DNA of 64,000 nucleotides. Source: Parachryseolinea silvisoli (GTDB taxonomy: Bacteria; Bacteroidota; Bacteroidia; Cytophagales; Cyclobacteriaceae). Shown piece after piece: positions 42,659 through 52,500 of this stretch. The stretch's first letter is position 1. Each line of letters begins with the position of its first letter. The stretch is from the NCBI RefSeq assembly GCF_021190955.1, contig NZ_JAIOAO010000002.1, positions 992,001-1,056,000 on the forward strand, written 5' to 3'. The translations under genes and the position numbers were made by a program. The notes below the pieces were generated by a model, which saw only the letters and a list, made by a program, of their open reading frames with translations, made no database searches and was not told the origin of the DNA.

Positions 42659-45280
42659 ATGAAAATACTGAAGATTCAGGCCCTGCGCGGGCCTAATATA
42701 TGGAGCGTTAACCGTAAGAAACTGATCCAGATGCGCCTGGATATCGAGGAGCTGGAAGATCGCCCTACCAATATGATCGATGGATTTGGAAAACGCCTTG
42801 AAGCGATGTTTCCGACCATGTATGAGCACCGCTGCTCAGAAGGACGACCGGGTGGCTTTTTTTACCGCGTGGAAAAAGGAACATGGATAGGACACGTCAT
42901 TGAGCACATTGCACTGGAGATCCAAAGCCTGGCGGGGATGGAGACCGGTTTCGGACGAACGCGTGAGACGAAGACCCGGGGCATCTATCATGTAGTGTTC
43001 AGCTATGCGGAAGAAAATGTGGGACTGTATGCCGCGGAAGCCGCTGTGCGTATAGCCGAAGCATTGATTCAGAACGCCGAATACGATGCCGGTGCCGACA
43101 TTCGTACGATGCGGGAGATTCGCGAAGATGTTCGTCTCGGTCCGAGCACGGGATCGCTGGTGGGTGAGGCCGCGTCACGTGACATACCCTGGATCAGGCT
43201 GGGCACGAACTCGCTGATACAACTTGGGTATGGTGTGAACCAGGTTCGGTTCCAGGCCACCATTACGCAAAATACCAGTCACATTGCTGTCGATATTGCG
43301 GGAAACAAAGCACAGACAAAAAAGCTTCTGAAGATGGCCGCTATACCGGTAGCCGTGGGAGACATCTGTTCTTCGGAGGAAGACCTTCAACGAATCATCG
43401 AAGAGATCGGCTATCCCATTGTGATCAAGCCCCTCGATGGTAATCATGGTAAAGGCGCTTCCATTAACGTGAACGCCTGGGAAAAGGCGGTGGAAGGGCT
43501 TCACCATGCGCAGACATATTCGAAGCGGGTTATCGTGGAGCGATTTATTACCGGCAACGATTACCGGATACTCGTGATCAATAACCAGGTAGTTGCGGCG
43601 GCGCAGCGCGTTCCTGCCCGCGTCATCGGTGATGGCGCGCACACGATACAACAACTCATTGATATCGAAAATAAAGATCCGCGCAGAGGATATGGGCACG
43701 AGAACGTACTAACGGAAATTGCTGTAGACCGGGATACCCTGGACCTCCTCGCGCTGAAACAGTACACGCTGGACACGGTGCCGTCACAAGACGAGGTGGT
43801 ATACTTAAAGTCCACGGCCAATCTGAGCACCGGGGGTACATCGATTGACGTCACCGACAAGATGCATCCGGAAAATATCTTTGTCGCCGAGCGCATTGCC
43901 CATGTCATTGGACTTGATGTCTGCGGCATTGATATTATGGCGGCAAACCTCACGCTACCATTGAAGGAAAGTGGTGGTGTTGTACTGGAGGTAAATGCAG
44001 CGCCCGGATTCCGCATGCACCTTGCGCCTTCCGAGGGCCTGCCGCGCAACGTAGCGGCGCCTGTGATTGATATGCTGTATCCTCCCGGTAAGCCATCGCG
44101 AATTCCCATTATTGCCGTGACAGGAACCAATGGTAAGACGACGACGACGCGTCTGCTTGCGCATATCATTAAGAACGTAGGGTACCGTGTAGGATTCACA
44201 ACCTCCGACGGAATTTATGTTCAAAACCATTTGCTGGAGAAAGGTGACACCACGGGACCGCTCAGCGCGGAGTTCATATTAAAAGATCCCACGGTTCAAT
44301 TTGCCGTACTGGAAACGGCCCGTGGTGGTATACTACGTTCAGGTCTTGGCTTTAGCTTGTGTGACATCGGTATCGTGACCAATATTACCGAAGACCATCT
44401 TGGCATCAGTGATATCAACACCCTCGAAGACCTTGCCATGGTAAAGTCCGTGGTGGTACGTAGCGTTAAAAAAGATGGCTGGGCTGTATTAAACGCGGAA
44501 GATGAAAATTGCGTCGGCCTCGCGAAAGGCCTGGATTGTAAGGTGGCTTATTTCAGCATGAATGAAGCACATCCCGTTATTGTTGAACATTGTAAAGCCG
44601 GCGGGATCGCTGCGATCTATGAAAATGGATATGTTACCATTAAAAAAGGTGACTGGAAGATCCGCATTGAGAAAGTCACCACGATTCCGCTTACGTTCGG
44701 TGGAAGGGCGAAATTCATGATCGGCAATATCCTGGCAGCATCGCTGGCTGCCTATCTATTCGGGTTTAAAACCGAAGGCATCAAGCTCTCGCTCGGAACG
44801 TTTATTCCTTCGCCGGCGCTCACCCCGGGGCGGATGAACATTTTCAACTTCAAGAACTTTACGGTGATGATAGACTTTGCGCATAATCCTGCGGGGTTCA
44901 TTGCTATCGATGAGTTCCTGAGCACCATCAACTCGCCAAAAAAGATCGGCATTATGGCGGGTGTGGGCGATCGCCGCGATCAGGACATCGTAGAGATCGG
45001 AAGGCTTGGGGCGAAGATGTTCGATCACATCATTATACGGCAGGAGAAGCATTTGCGTGGACGACTGGAAGAGGATATTGTTGCGTTAGTGGTGGAGGGG
45101 ATTAAATCGGTTGACAAGCATGTTACTTATGAGACCATTCCCAAAGAAGTGGAAGCCATTAAACATGCCATCTCCATTGCCGAGCCGGGTACGTTCATTG
45201 TGGCGTTGAGTGATGTGGTGACCAACGCTATTGATATTGTACAAGAGTATCTGGATAAAGACTCTGAACCCTTCTTGTAA
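42659..45280 (+). CDS. cphA: Cyanophycin synthetase
   Basis: 873 residues, the length of CphA1. N-terminal cyanophycin-specific domain (about 1-160: MKILKIQALRGPNIWSVNR), ATP-grasp domain about 210-480 (YPIVIKPLDGNHGKGASINV, CGIDIMA, LEVNAAPGFRMH), and a Mur-ligase-type domain from about 485 with P-loop GTNGKTTT (489-496), ETARGGILRSGLG and DFAHNPAGF. It polymerises Asp and Arg into multi-L-arginyl-poly-Asp, a nitrogen store. With cphB and iaaA next door, the cell appears able to make and break down the polymer. Confidence 0.97.
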   Translation: MKILKIQALRGPNIWSVNRKKLIQMRLDIEELEDRPTNMIDGFGKRLEAMFPTMYEHRCSEGRPGGFFYRVEKGTWIGHVIEHIALEIQSLAGMETGFGRTRETKTRGIYHVVFSYAEENVGLYAAEAAVRIAEALIQNAEYDAGADIRTMREIREDVRLGPSTGSLVGEAASRDIPWIRLGTNSLIQLGYGVNQVRFQATITQNTSHIAVDIAGNKAQTKKLLKMAAIPVAVGDICSSEEDLQRIIEEIGYPIVIKPLDGNHGKGASINVNAWEKAVEGLHHAQTYSKRVIVERFITGNDYRILVINNQVVAAAQRVPARVIGDGAHTIQQLIDIENKDPRRGYGHENVLTEIAVDRDTLDLLALKQYTLDTVPSQDEVVYLKSTANLSTGGTSIDVTDKMHPENIFVAERIAHVIGLDVCGIDIMAANLTLPLKESGGVVLEVNAAPGFRMHLAPSEGLPRNVAAPVIDMLYPPGKPSRIPIIAVTGTNGKTTTTRLLAHIIKNVGYRVGFTTSDGIYVQNHLLEKGDTTGPLSAEFILKDPTVQFAVLETARGGILRSGLGFSLCDIGIVTNITEDHLGISDINTLEDLAMVKSVVVRSVKKDGWAVLNAEDENCVGLAKGLDCKVAYFSMNEAHPVIVEHCKAGGIAAIYENGYVTIKKGDWKIRIEKVTTIPLTFGGRAKFMIGNILAASLAAYLFGFKTEGIKLSLGTFIPSPALTPGRMNIFNFKNFTVMIDFAHNPAGFIAIDEFLSTINSPKKIGIMAGVGDRRDQDIVEIGRLGAKMFDHIIIRQEKHLRGRLEEDIVALVVEGIKSVDKHVTYETIPKEVEAIKHAISIAEPGTFIVALSDVVTNAIDIVQEYLDKDSEPFL

Positions 45281-45283
45281 TAC

Positions 45284-45305
45284 GGCAGCCCCGCCTGCCT
45301 TTTTA
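45284..45305 (+). terminator. Terminator of cphA
   Basis: GGCAG (45284-45288) / CTGCC (45295-45299) with a 6-nt loop, then six T. The stem is short but the T-run is good and it lies 3 bases after the stop. Confidence 0.7.
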
Positions 45306-45497
45306 CTCAGACGAATGATACCGACGGATGCACGTCCGTATGATGCGCCGGGCATTCACTATGTATGTACTGGCTGGTGCCTCACGTGAAATTCACTCCA
45401 AATTTTGAGATTATAGTAAATTTTCTGTGCACACACAGGTCCTTCCGGTAACATTTCCATAGCCGGCGGTGAATTATCCTAAATACTTGTTAACATC

Positions 45498-45511
45498 ACT
45501 AAATATTTAGT
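45498..45511. promoter_or_regulatory. 14-bp palindrome upstream of the RraA-like gene
   Basis: ACTAAATATTTAGT is a perfect palindrome 25 bases before the start at 45537, in a position suited to an operator. No consensus promoter is clear around it. Confidence 0.35.
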
Positions 45512-45536
45512 AAGACAATCATTTAACGTCAATCTT

Positions 45537-46535
45537 ATGATACGCTTAAATAAAGCATCAACGCGCTCAAAAAAGACCAGTCCGCTTTCCACATTTTCGA
45601 GCTATCGATTGTTTACCCTGTCAATACTAATTGTTTTTGTACTTTTCGTCAGTAGGCAGGCGGTTGCTCAGCAGGTGGCGCTTTCGCGCGAACAGGTTAT
45701 TGCATTGACGTCAGAATGGAAGGACGAACGCTTATCCGACGGACGCCCCAATGTACCGGATCGCCTCCTGGCGCGACTGAAAAATATTTCACTTGAAGAA
45801 GCATGGGGTGTGCTTCGTAATGCCGGGTACAACAATCAATTCGAAGGCGATTGGATGATTCTAAAGCCTGGACAGACGCTTGTAGGCCGCGCACTCACGG
45901 TACAGTATCTACCCAAACGGCAGGATTACGATAACGCCATCAAAGCGAAAGGAAAAGCGGAGAAACGCATTGGCGGATTTAACTCTTGGGCAATCGACAT
46001 GCTTAAGCCAGGGGATATTTATGTGGCAGATGGTTACGGGAAAATTATTGACGGTACCCTGATCGGCGATAACTTGGGAAACTCCATCTATACTAAATCA
46101 AAGAATGGCGTTATCTTTTATGGATCGGTTCGCGATGCCGAGGGCCTCGAGAAGATCGAGGGCTTCAACGCGTGGGTTAAGGGGTATGATCCTTCCTACA
46201 TTCAGGAGATGATGTTGGGAGGGATCAATGTTCCCATTCGTATTGGGCGGGCTACCGTGCTTCCTGGTGATGCTGTGCTGGCAAAAAAAGGAGGTATTGT
46301 ATTTATTCCGGCCCACATGGTAGAGGATGTCGTGATTAACGCGGAGTTTATTGCCTTACGCGATATGTTCGGCCACCAGCGTCTCCGCGAGGGAAAATAT
46401 ACTGCTGGCCAGATCGATCAGCAGTGGTCTGACGACATCAAGAAAGATTTCCTGCAATGGCTCGACCAGAACCCTGATAAGCTCCCGATGTCACGGTCCG
46501 AGCTTGATGTCTTCATGAAAAAAAGGACCTGGTGA
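45537..46535 (+). CDS. Exported RraA-family (HMG aldolase-like) protein
   Basis: 332 residues. A long N-terminus (about 45 residues with LFTLSILIVFVLFVSRQAVAQ) looks like a signal peptide, unusual for this mostly cytosolic fold. The RraA/dimethylmenaquinone-methyltransferase-like core is clear: GRALTVQYLP, LKPGDIYVADGYG, GTLIGDNL, GVIFYGSVRDAEG and the metal site region GDAVLAKKGGIVFIPAH. Relatives act as 4-hydroxy-4-methyl-2-oxoglutarate aldolases or oxaloacetate decarboxylases; the exported form may act on an extracytoplasmic keto acid. Single gene. Confidence 0.82.
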   Translation: MIRLNKASTRSKKTSPLSTFSSYRLFTLSILIVFVLFVSRQAVAQQVALSREQVIALTSEWKDERLSDGRPNVPDRLLARLKNISLEEAWGVLRNAGYNNQFEGDWMILKPGQTLVGRALTVQYLPKRQDYDNAIKAKGKAEKRIGGFNSWAIDMLKPGDIYVADGYGKIIDGTLIGDNLGNSIYTKSKNGVIFYGSVRDAEGLEKIEGFNAWVKGYDPSYIQEMMLGGINVPIRIGRATVLPGDAVLAKKGGIVFIPAHMVEDVVINAEFIALRDMFGHQRLREGKYTAGQIDQQWSDDIKKDFLQWLDQNPDKLPMSRSELDVFMKKRTW

Positions 46536-46628
46536 TGAAAAACACCTTGATCCAGAAAACCAAGTTAGGTTGCTCCCACTCCGGAGTGGGACAAACAACC
46601 AGCAGCCATAGAAATTTATTTAAGGCTA

Positions 46629-46662
46629 AAAGTAGCAGGCCCCGGACCGGGTCTGCTACTTT
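46629..46662. terminator. Bidirectional terminator
   Basis: AAAGTAGCAG (46629-46638) / CTGCTACTTT (46653-46662), 10-bp perfect stem, loop of 14 with an internal CCGG; A- and T-rich on both flanks. It lies between convergent genes. Confidence 0.8.
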
Positions 46663-46666
46663 ATTT

Positions 46667-47575
46667 TCAGCAGCCGCCGTTCTTGCGGGCGACTAATATT
46701 CCAAACGGCGTTACGAGTATATTGTTGAAAGACATATCGGCGGGAAGGCCGGTGTTTTGGAATGGCCGATTTTCACGTAGGGAACGGAAAGAATTCTTCC
46801 ATGGGGTCAGCAAAACAGGGGGGCTCGCGGGCGTGATGCGGAAGGTATGGGACGCGGACAGCATGTCAGGCATGAATGATCTCTTGTCATTGACCTGGCC
46901 CAGATAGACACTGTCACCGTCATTTCTGGAAAGAGATTTTGTGCTGTCGGTGCAATGAGCATACGGTGCACTCCACGACTCGCCACGATCTTCGGAACGC
47001 AATTCGCCGAGATTTGTGCTGGCAAACAGTACGCCGTCGGCTTCTCTAAAATCGTTGACCCGCATGTTTCCGGTGATATGTGTCCACGATGTTCCCTCGT
47101 TTCTGGACGCATAAATGCCCTTGTCTGTACCGGCAAACAGTGTGTTATCCTGTGCGTAGAAACAATGTATGTTCAGCGTCTTGAGCCCGGTGCTGGATTC
47201 TTTCCATGAGTTTCCATGATCGCGCGACGAAAAAATGCCCTTTCCAAAGCTTCCAATAAAAAGCATGTTACTATGATCGGCAATGGATGAGGTTAAGATG
47301 TCCTTCGGCAACCCATGTCCGGCGCGATTCCACGATTTTCCATCGAACGATTTGAAAACCCCATAATTCAGGGTAGTCATCACTATTGCATTGTTCCGGG
47401 TTACTACCCACGAGCTGATATTAGCATCGTCCGGGAGACCTGTGCTGGCGGGTTTCCAGGTTTCACCCTGGTCGGTTGTTAAAAACACACCTGCCTCGTT
47501 TTTTGGCGGTTGACAAAAGCCGGTTGTGGCCAGCACGAGCGCGGCTAAAAGAACTTTGATACGTTTCGCTTTCAT
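46667..47575 (-). CDS. Exported BNR/YCF48-type repeat protein
   Basis: 302 residues from ATG 47575 (MKAKRIKVLLAALVLATTGFCQ signal). Repeated Asp-box elements: TTDQGETWK, SFDGKSWN, SRDHGNSWK, SRNEGTSWT, SEDRGESWS, at intervals of about 40 residues, indicating a beta-propeller of five or more blades. Asp-box propellers occur in sialidases and photosystem assembly factors; no catalytic signature is evident here. Divergent from a membrane-anchored regulator, which may control it. Confidence 0.85.
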   Translation of the reverse strand: MKAKRIKVLLAALVLATTGFCQPPKNEAGVFLTTDQGETWKPASTGLPDDANISSWVVTRNNAIVMTTLNYGVFKSFDGKSWNRAGHGLPKDILTSSIADHSNMLFIGSFGKGIFSSRDHGNSWKESSTGLKTLNIHCFYAQDNTLFAGTDKGIYASRNEGTSWTHITGNMRVNDFREADGVLFASTNLGELRSEDRGESWSAPYAHCTDSTKSLSRNDGDSVYLGQVNDKRSFMPDMLSASHTFRITPASPPVLLTPWKNSFRSLRENRPFQNTGLPADMSFNNILVTPFGILVARKNGGC

Positions 47576-47595
47576 ACGGTTTGTTTTTGTATAGC

Positions 47596-47603
47596 CAAAC
47601 CTA
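47596..47603 (-). promoter_or_regulatory. -7 box of the BNR gene
   Basis: TAGGTTTG on the minus strand, 20 nt before the start codon; matches TAnnTTTG. No -33 TTG found. Confidence 0.5.
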
Positions 47604-47698
47604 TCCACACACGTTACCTTCTTTGTAAAACGCATGTAAAATGATGTTAATGAAATGTAAAACCTTCTAAACGCATCCGTTAAGCCCGTATCTTTGTT

Positions 47699-47706
47699 TT
47701 CTTGTT
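47699..47706 (+). promoter_or_regulatory. -7 box of the membrane-anchored regulator gene
   Basis: TATCTTTG, exact TAnnTTTG, about 21 nt before ATG 47728. Confidence 0.55.
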
Positions 47707-47727
47707 TCTCGTTAACATCGTAAAAGC

Positions 47728-48636
47728 ATGGTGTACCTCCGTTCCATTAAACGATATCGCCCTTTTCTTACCGTTGCCATTGTCGTGTTGGCGGGGCTGT
47801 TGATCTTTCAATTGTTCCACCTTACCCGGCGGTCCGTAGGCGTTGCGCCTTCCGCGGCAACGATCAATTTGGCACTACGAAGCGTGAGTGATAAACTTCT
47901 GACCAGCGAAGGACGGCCTACGCAGCGCATCAGGCCTGTGAAGCAACTTTCGCTCAGCACATACCGCGTACAATTAGACGCGCCGATTTCCTACAACGTC
48001 CTGGACTCGCTGGTTAAAACAGAGTTTCGTTCCCACGCCATATTAGCGCCCTTCGAATTGGCAGTATACGATCACCGGTTTGATTCATTGTTGTTCGGCA
48101 ATCTCTATGCTAACGGTATTCGTTCGGAAGGCACACCGGTTTGCCTGGGACGTGAGCAGATAAGTGTTCCGATGGATTTCACGGCTAAGTTCTATGAACA
48201 TACAACGGAGGCTGCCACCACGGAGAATATGTGGTGGCTTGTGCTGCTGAATGGCCTATCGATCACGGGCGTAGCCTATTGCCTGATGCTTACCAATAGG
48301 AAAGAAGAAAAATCCGTTGTTACGGATGCGTCGCAGGTATACGCCCTGGGCTCCCTCGCCTATGATTTTACCAATCAGCAGATCACGTCTAAAGCCGGTG
48401 TGGTGGAGCTTACCTACAAGGAAGCAAAGCTGCTGAAGTTATTCTGTGTAAATCAGAACCAGGTCATCTCGCGCGATGCCATACAGAAAGCAATCTGGGA
48501 AGATGAAGGCTATTTCGTTGGCCGGAGCATGGACGTGTTTATTTCACGGCTTCGGAAATTACTGAAGGAAGACCCGGCTGTTTCCATTGTTACCATTCAT
48601 GGCGTTGGCTATAAACTTTCAGTTAACGCGCAGTAG
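47728..48636 (+). CDS. Membrane-anchored winged-helix (OmpR-type) transcription regulator
   Basis: 302 residues. Helix 1 at about 12-30 (FLTVAIVVLAGLLIFQLF), a periplasmic domain of about 140 residues, helix 2 at about 170-188 (WWLVLLNGLSITGVAYCLM), then a cytosolic winged helix of OmpR/PhoB type at about 205-300 (VVELTYKEAKLLKLFC, RDAIQKAIW, VFISRLRKLLKEDP, TIHGVGYKL). There is no receiver domain, so this is a one-component trans-membrane sensor, the reverse topology of ToxR (DNA-binding part C-terminal). The divergent BNR gene is a plausible target. Confidence 0.88.
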   Translation: MVYLRSIKRYRPFLTVAIVVLAGLLIFQLFHLTRRSVGVAPSAATINLALRSVSDKLLTSEGRPTQRIRPVKQLSLSTYRVQLDAPISYNVLDSLVKTEFRSHAILAPFELAVYDHRFDSLLFGNLYANGIRSEGTPVCLGREQISVPMDFTAKFYEHTTEAATTENMWWLVLLNGLSITGVAYCLMLTNRKEEKSVVTDASQVYALGSLAYDFTNQQITSKAGVVELTYKEAKLLKLFCVNQNQVISRDAIQKAIWEDEGYFVGRSMDVFISRLRKLLKEDPAVSIVTIHGVGYKLSVNAQ

Positions 48637-48759
48637 ATGTTATGTTGTTCAGCTCTTTGCTGCAAGAAGTGTCTTTCTTTTTTGTGATCGCCGGCAGAAC
48701 TATTTTCTTGATTTCAAATGAATTACTTACTTTCTGATTCTTTCACGCTAAATGTCCTG

Positions 48760-48767
48760 TATCTTTG
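48760..48767 (+). promoter_or_regulatory. -7 box of the small lipoprotein gene
   Basis: TATCTTTG, exact TAnnTTTG, 20 nt before ATG 48788. Confidence 0.6.
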
Positions 48768-48787
48768 CGTGCAATTAAGTTTGAATC

Positions 48788-48988
48788 ATGAGAAAAGTGT
48801 TCCTCTTTGCTATTTCGGTTTTGCTTGTACTCTCATCGTGTCGCACGACTAAAGTGCCGCCAGGCCAGGCGAAGAAAGTAACTAACCCGCCTCCCGGGCA
48901 GGTGAAAAAGGTCACGGGTAGTAAGTCTGCTGCGCCGTATGCGCCCGGTCAACAGAAGAATAAATCGAAGGGGAAGAAGAAAGGGTAG
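48788..48988 (+). CDS. Small lipoprotein with PPGQ.KK repeats
   Basis: 66 residues: signal MRKVFLFAISVLLVLSSC with lipobox Cys at 18, then proline- and lysine-rich repeats (VPPGQAKKVT, PPPGQVKKVTGSKSA, YAPGQQKNKSKGKKKG). Very basic mature protein. Similar Bacteroidota proteins are sometimes labelled 'quinol oxidase subunit 4', a label without support here. Role unknown; a basic tail could contact anionic surface polymers. Confidence 0.75.
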   Translation: MRKVFLFAISVLLVLSSCRTTKVPPGQAKKVTNPPPGQVKKVTGSKSAAPYAPGQQKNKSKGKKKG

Positions 48989-49574
48989 TGGCTCCATTTA
49001 GCCCGCGGTAAAACGTGCCGTAGAATATAGAGACATCTGCCGTACTTTTTAAGTATTCATTGGCGTTTTTCCGTTGTTGTGTGTAAGCATACCCTCCATC
49101 ACAGGAAAAAATCCATGTTGCATTATTCGTTCAGTTCGAAGCTATTACAAAAATTTCGCGCTATAAAATTACGTCGTTATCAGTAGCGGGATCAGCAGGA
49201 TGCTCTCTGTCAAAGAGACAATTATTTTTTCTGAACCAGCATACATCGAACCGGAATACTCGTCACCATAACGTTTGCGCATCGCCGCGGCGTGATACGT
49301 ACTTACTGTAACCTGCATCAGCCTATGGAATGCCGATGTGTATATGATACCCTTATTTATCACCTTAGCAAAAATCTATTTTATGAATATATATACCGTC
49401 CTACACGTAAGTAGTGCTACTGACTTATAGAGGACAATTTGACAATTATAGAAATACACTGTGTGAAAAAATCCTTGCATGTCACAAAAAATGCGGGGTT
49501 CTTATTTCGTATTCTATTTTCATTGTATCTTCTCATGAGTCTTTGATGCAACGCTAACATCACCTATTATCACC
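48989..49574. other. Non-coding region before the giant adhesin
   Basis: About 585 bases without a credible gene. It is AT-rich, with a small inverted repeat AGTAG-TG-CTACT near 49410 and two GACAATT copies near 49433-49447. No exact -7 box was found close to the start at 49575. Confidence 0.4.
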
Positions 49575-52500
49575 ATGCACGTATCCAGGTATTCTCTCCT
49601 GCTTGCCACTTTGATTTTTAGTACGCTCCCTTCCTTTAGCCAGACCGCAGGTTTAATCTATAAAACTGCAGGTACCGGATCGCCCATACTGGATCCTAAC
49701 GGAGATGGCTACACGTCTGCGACAACTTTCGGTTTTACAACCAATGATCAGGTGCAAAGTGAAATTCCATACAAACCAATTCCAGTGCCATCTGTGGAGC
49801 CCACGGCTGATCCAGGTCCGGGCCCGGACTGTGGATTTACGGATTTTGTTGACTCGGGAGTAGAGGATCCGGAGCTAACCTATTTCGACGGCACCAATCT
49901 GCTCTACCGGATGAGGATCGGAAATACAGCTCCCAATTCAAAAGGATATAGCATCCTGATCGACACCGATCAAAAATTTGGATTTAGCGGCCCCAATGCC
50001 GACCCCAACGCCGTCGTCGGAAACCCCGGGTTTGAAATAGAGATTTCCCTGCAGACCAATTTTTTTGTAGGGCTATATGCTGTTGACGGCACGACTACCC
50101 CGTCATTAAAAACAAGCTTTCCGTACGATAATTATGCGCAGAAGTCCATCGCATTAACAACAAACTGCGGAACGCCCGACTACTTCTATGACTTTTTTAT
50201 TCCGTTCGCGGCGATTACGGCAAACTTCCCGTCTGTCACGACGGCAACGCCGCTGCGGATGCTGGCGATCACAACCATGAACCCATCTCCGGCCGTCGGG
50301 AACAATGCTCAGTCAGATGTGGGCGGGATTGACGATGCCGCCTATGGGTATAACTACGACAATATCTTTCAGGCAATCATTAACAATTTTTACCCAACGC
50401 CGGTAACCGGAATTAATACCGGCTTCCCTGCCGACAGAACTTCATGCCCCTCCATAACCAGTTCACTGAACGTTAATTCAACGAGCATTGGTGGAACTTC
50501 TTCCGAAGTCAACGGGACTATCATTAAGGTCTATAAAAATGGCACCGTATTAAATACGACGACGGTAAGCTCCGGCGCCTGGACACTGTCGGGCGTCTCC
50601 GGCCTTATTGCGAATGATGTCATCACCGCGTCAGCAACGGCACCTGGCAAAACGGAATCCGTTATAAACTGCAGCAATGTCATTGTAGCGATTAGCTGTT
50701 CTGCCGACGTTACTATCAATGCCACGAACACCAGCGCAAAAAACATCGGCGGAAGTGGTGTCGTCGGAGCAACCATAAAAATCTACCAAAATGGTGTTGC
50801 TCTAACGCCAAACCCGGTCTCCAGTGCTACCGTGGCAAGCGATGGCACGTTTTGCTGGAAGAATAATGGAAATACAGGAAGCTGTAATGGTGGTACCAAC
50901 TCACTCTCGGGAGGATACCGGGTCACCCAGACCGAACCTTCAAAATGCGAATCAAGTGGACTATATGTCTGCGTCGGATCATCACCCACTCAGACCGCGG
51001 CACCGGTCATAACAACGAGTCCTATTACGACCAGCACAACTTCCGTAACCGGAACATCCGTATCAGGGGCCGTTATTGAGCTGTATGCGGGTACCACTGC
51101 TATTGGAAGAGCCACCGCTTCCGGAACAAGCTGGACCATTACCGGGCTAACCTTTGCCATCGGGCAGGCGATCACGGCGAAAGCCATTTCAGGAACGAAC
51201 TGCCTTTCGAACGCTTCCAATACAGTAACCGTCACGTCGCCATCGGGCGGCGCGACGTTGGCACCTATCATCACTGGCTCGTATTGTACGGCCAGTACCA
51301 TCTCTGCTGTGTCCGGAACGTCGGTGGAAGCAACCGGAACGACCATTCAGGTATATAATGGGGTTACCTTGCTGGGTTCTACTACAACCCTGGCCACAGG
51401 CACATGGACTGTCACAGGATTGACCATCGCTTCAGGAACAACCATTACAGCGAGGGCAACGGCTGTGGGGAAAACACAAAGTGCCCCGTCGAACAGCGTT
51501 ACGATAAAAGGCGTCTCCAGCAACGCCGGGTTAACTGTAACCGGGCCGATCGTCGAAAATCAAACTCCTATCACGGGCACATTGTCCACGCCGGGAACGG
51601 TAAACGTATATGCAGATGGGTCATTCCTGGGCACCGCCACGGTGACAGGAAGTACATGGAGCTATAGCCCGGCTTTTCCGGCGACTGAAATTTATGCGGG
51701 CGCATCCGTCACGGCAACCGTCACCATTGGATCAAATTGTGAAAGCCCGGCCAGCACGGCGGTAGTCGTGCAATGCGCGGCGCCATCCACGGGGTTGACA
51801 ATTTCTCCTTCTTCTGCCATTTGTGCGGGGACCACCGCTACCGTCACGATTACCAGTCCCGAAAGCGGCGTAACCTATCAGCTATTTGACGGCAGCAGTA
51901 GCTCCGGTTCTGCGAAAATAGGCACCGGAAGTTCCATTACTCTAACCTCAGGAGTATTGACGTCCTCCACTACTTTATCGGTGAAAGCCGTTAAAATATC
52001 TGCGGTGCCCTGCGCCAGCACACTGACGTCAACGCATGCCGTAACGGTCACGCCGGTCATCGCTACGAATACATTAACCGTGCCGGCGGTCACCTCGTTT
52101 TGTGGGAATGGTGACGCCACCGAGATCACCGGCTCGGCACCGTCTGGAGGCAACGGAACGTATACATATCAGTGGCAGTCCAGTGCGGACAATATTCTTT
52201 TCAACGATATCGCCGATGCGACGTCGCAGCATTATGATCCGCCGGCTGTGTTGGCAACGACATATTTCAGGAGAACCGTTTCCAGCGGCGGATGCGCCAG
52301 CAACAGTCCTTCCGTCACGATTACCATACAACCGACGGACCTGACCAATACGATCACAGCGCCGGCAGTCACCTCCTTTTGTATTACAGGTGACCCGCTG
52401 ACGATCACCGGATCTTTACCTACCGGTGGAACAGGCACCTATGCCTATCAATGGCAAAGCAGTACCGACGACATGGTATTCAACAACATAAACCTTGCTA

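Noticed and set aside
43561-44199. 212-codon minus-strand frame antisense to cphA
   Set aside because: cphA motifs cover the same bases without interruption; the antisense product is Ser/Arg-rich and unlike any protein.
49169-49363. 64-codon minus-strand frame in the region before the adhesin
   Set aside because: No signal, motif or promoter; composition fits random AT-rich DNA.
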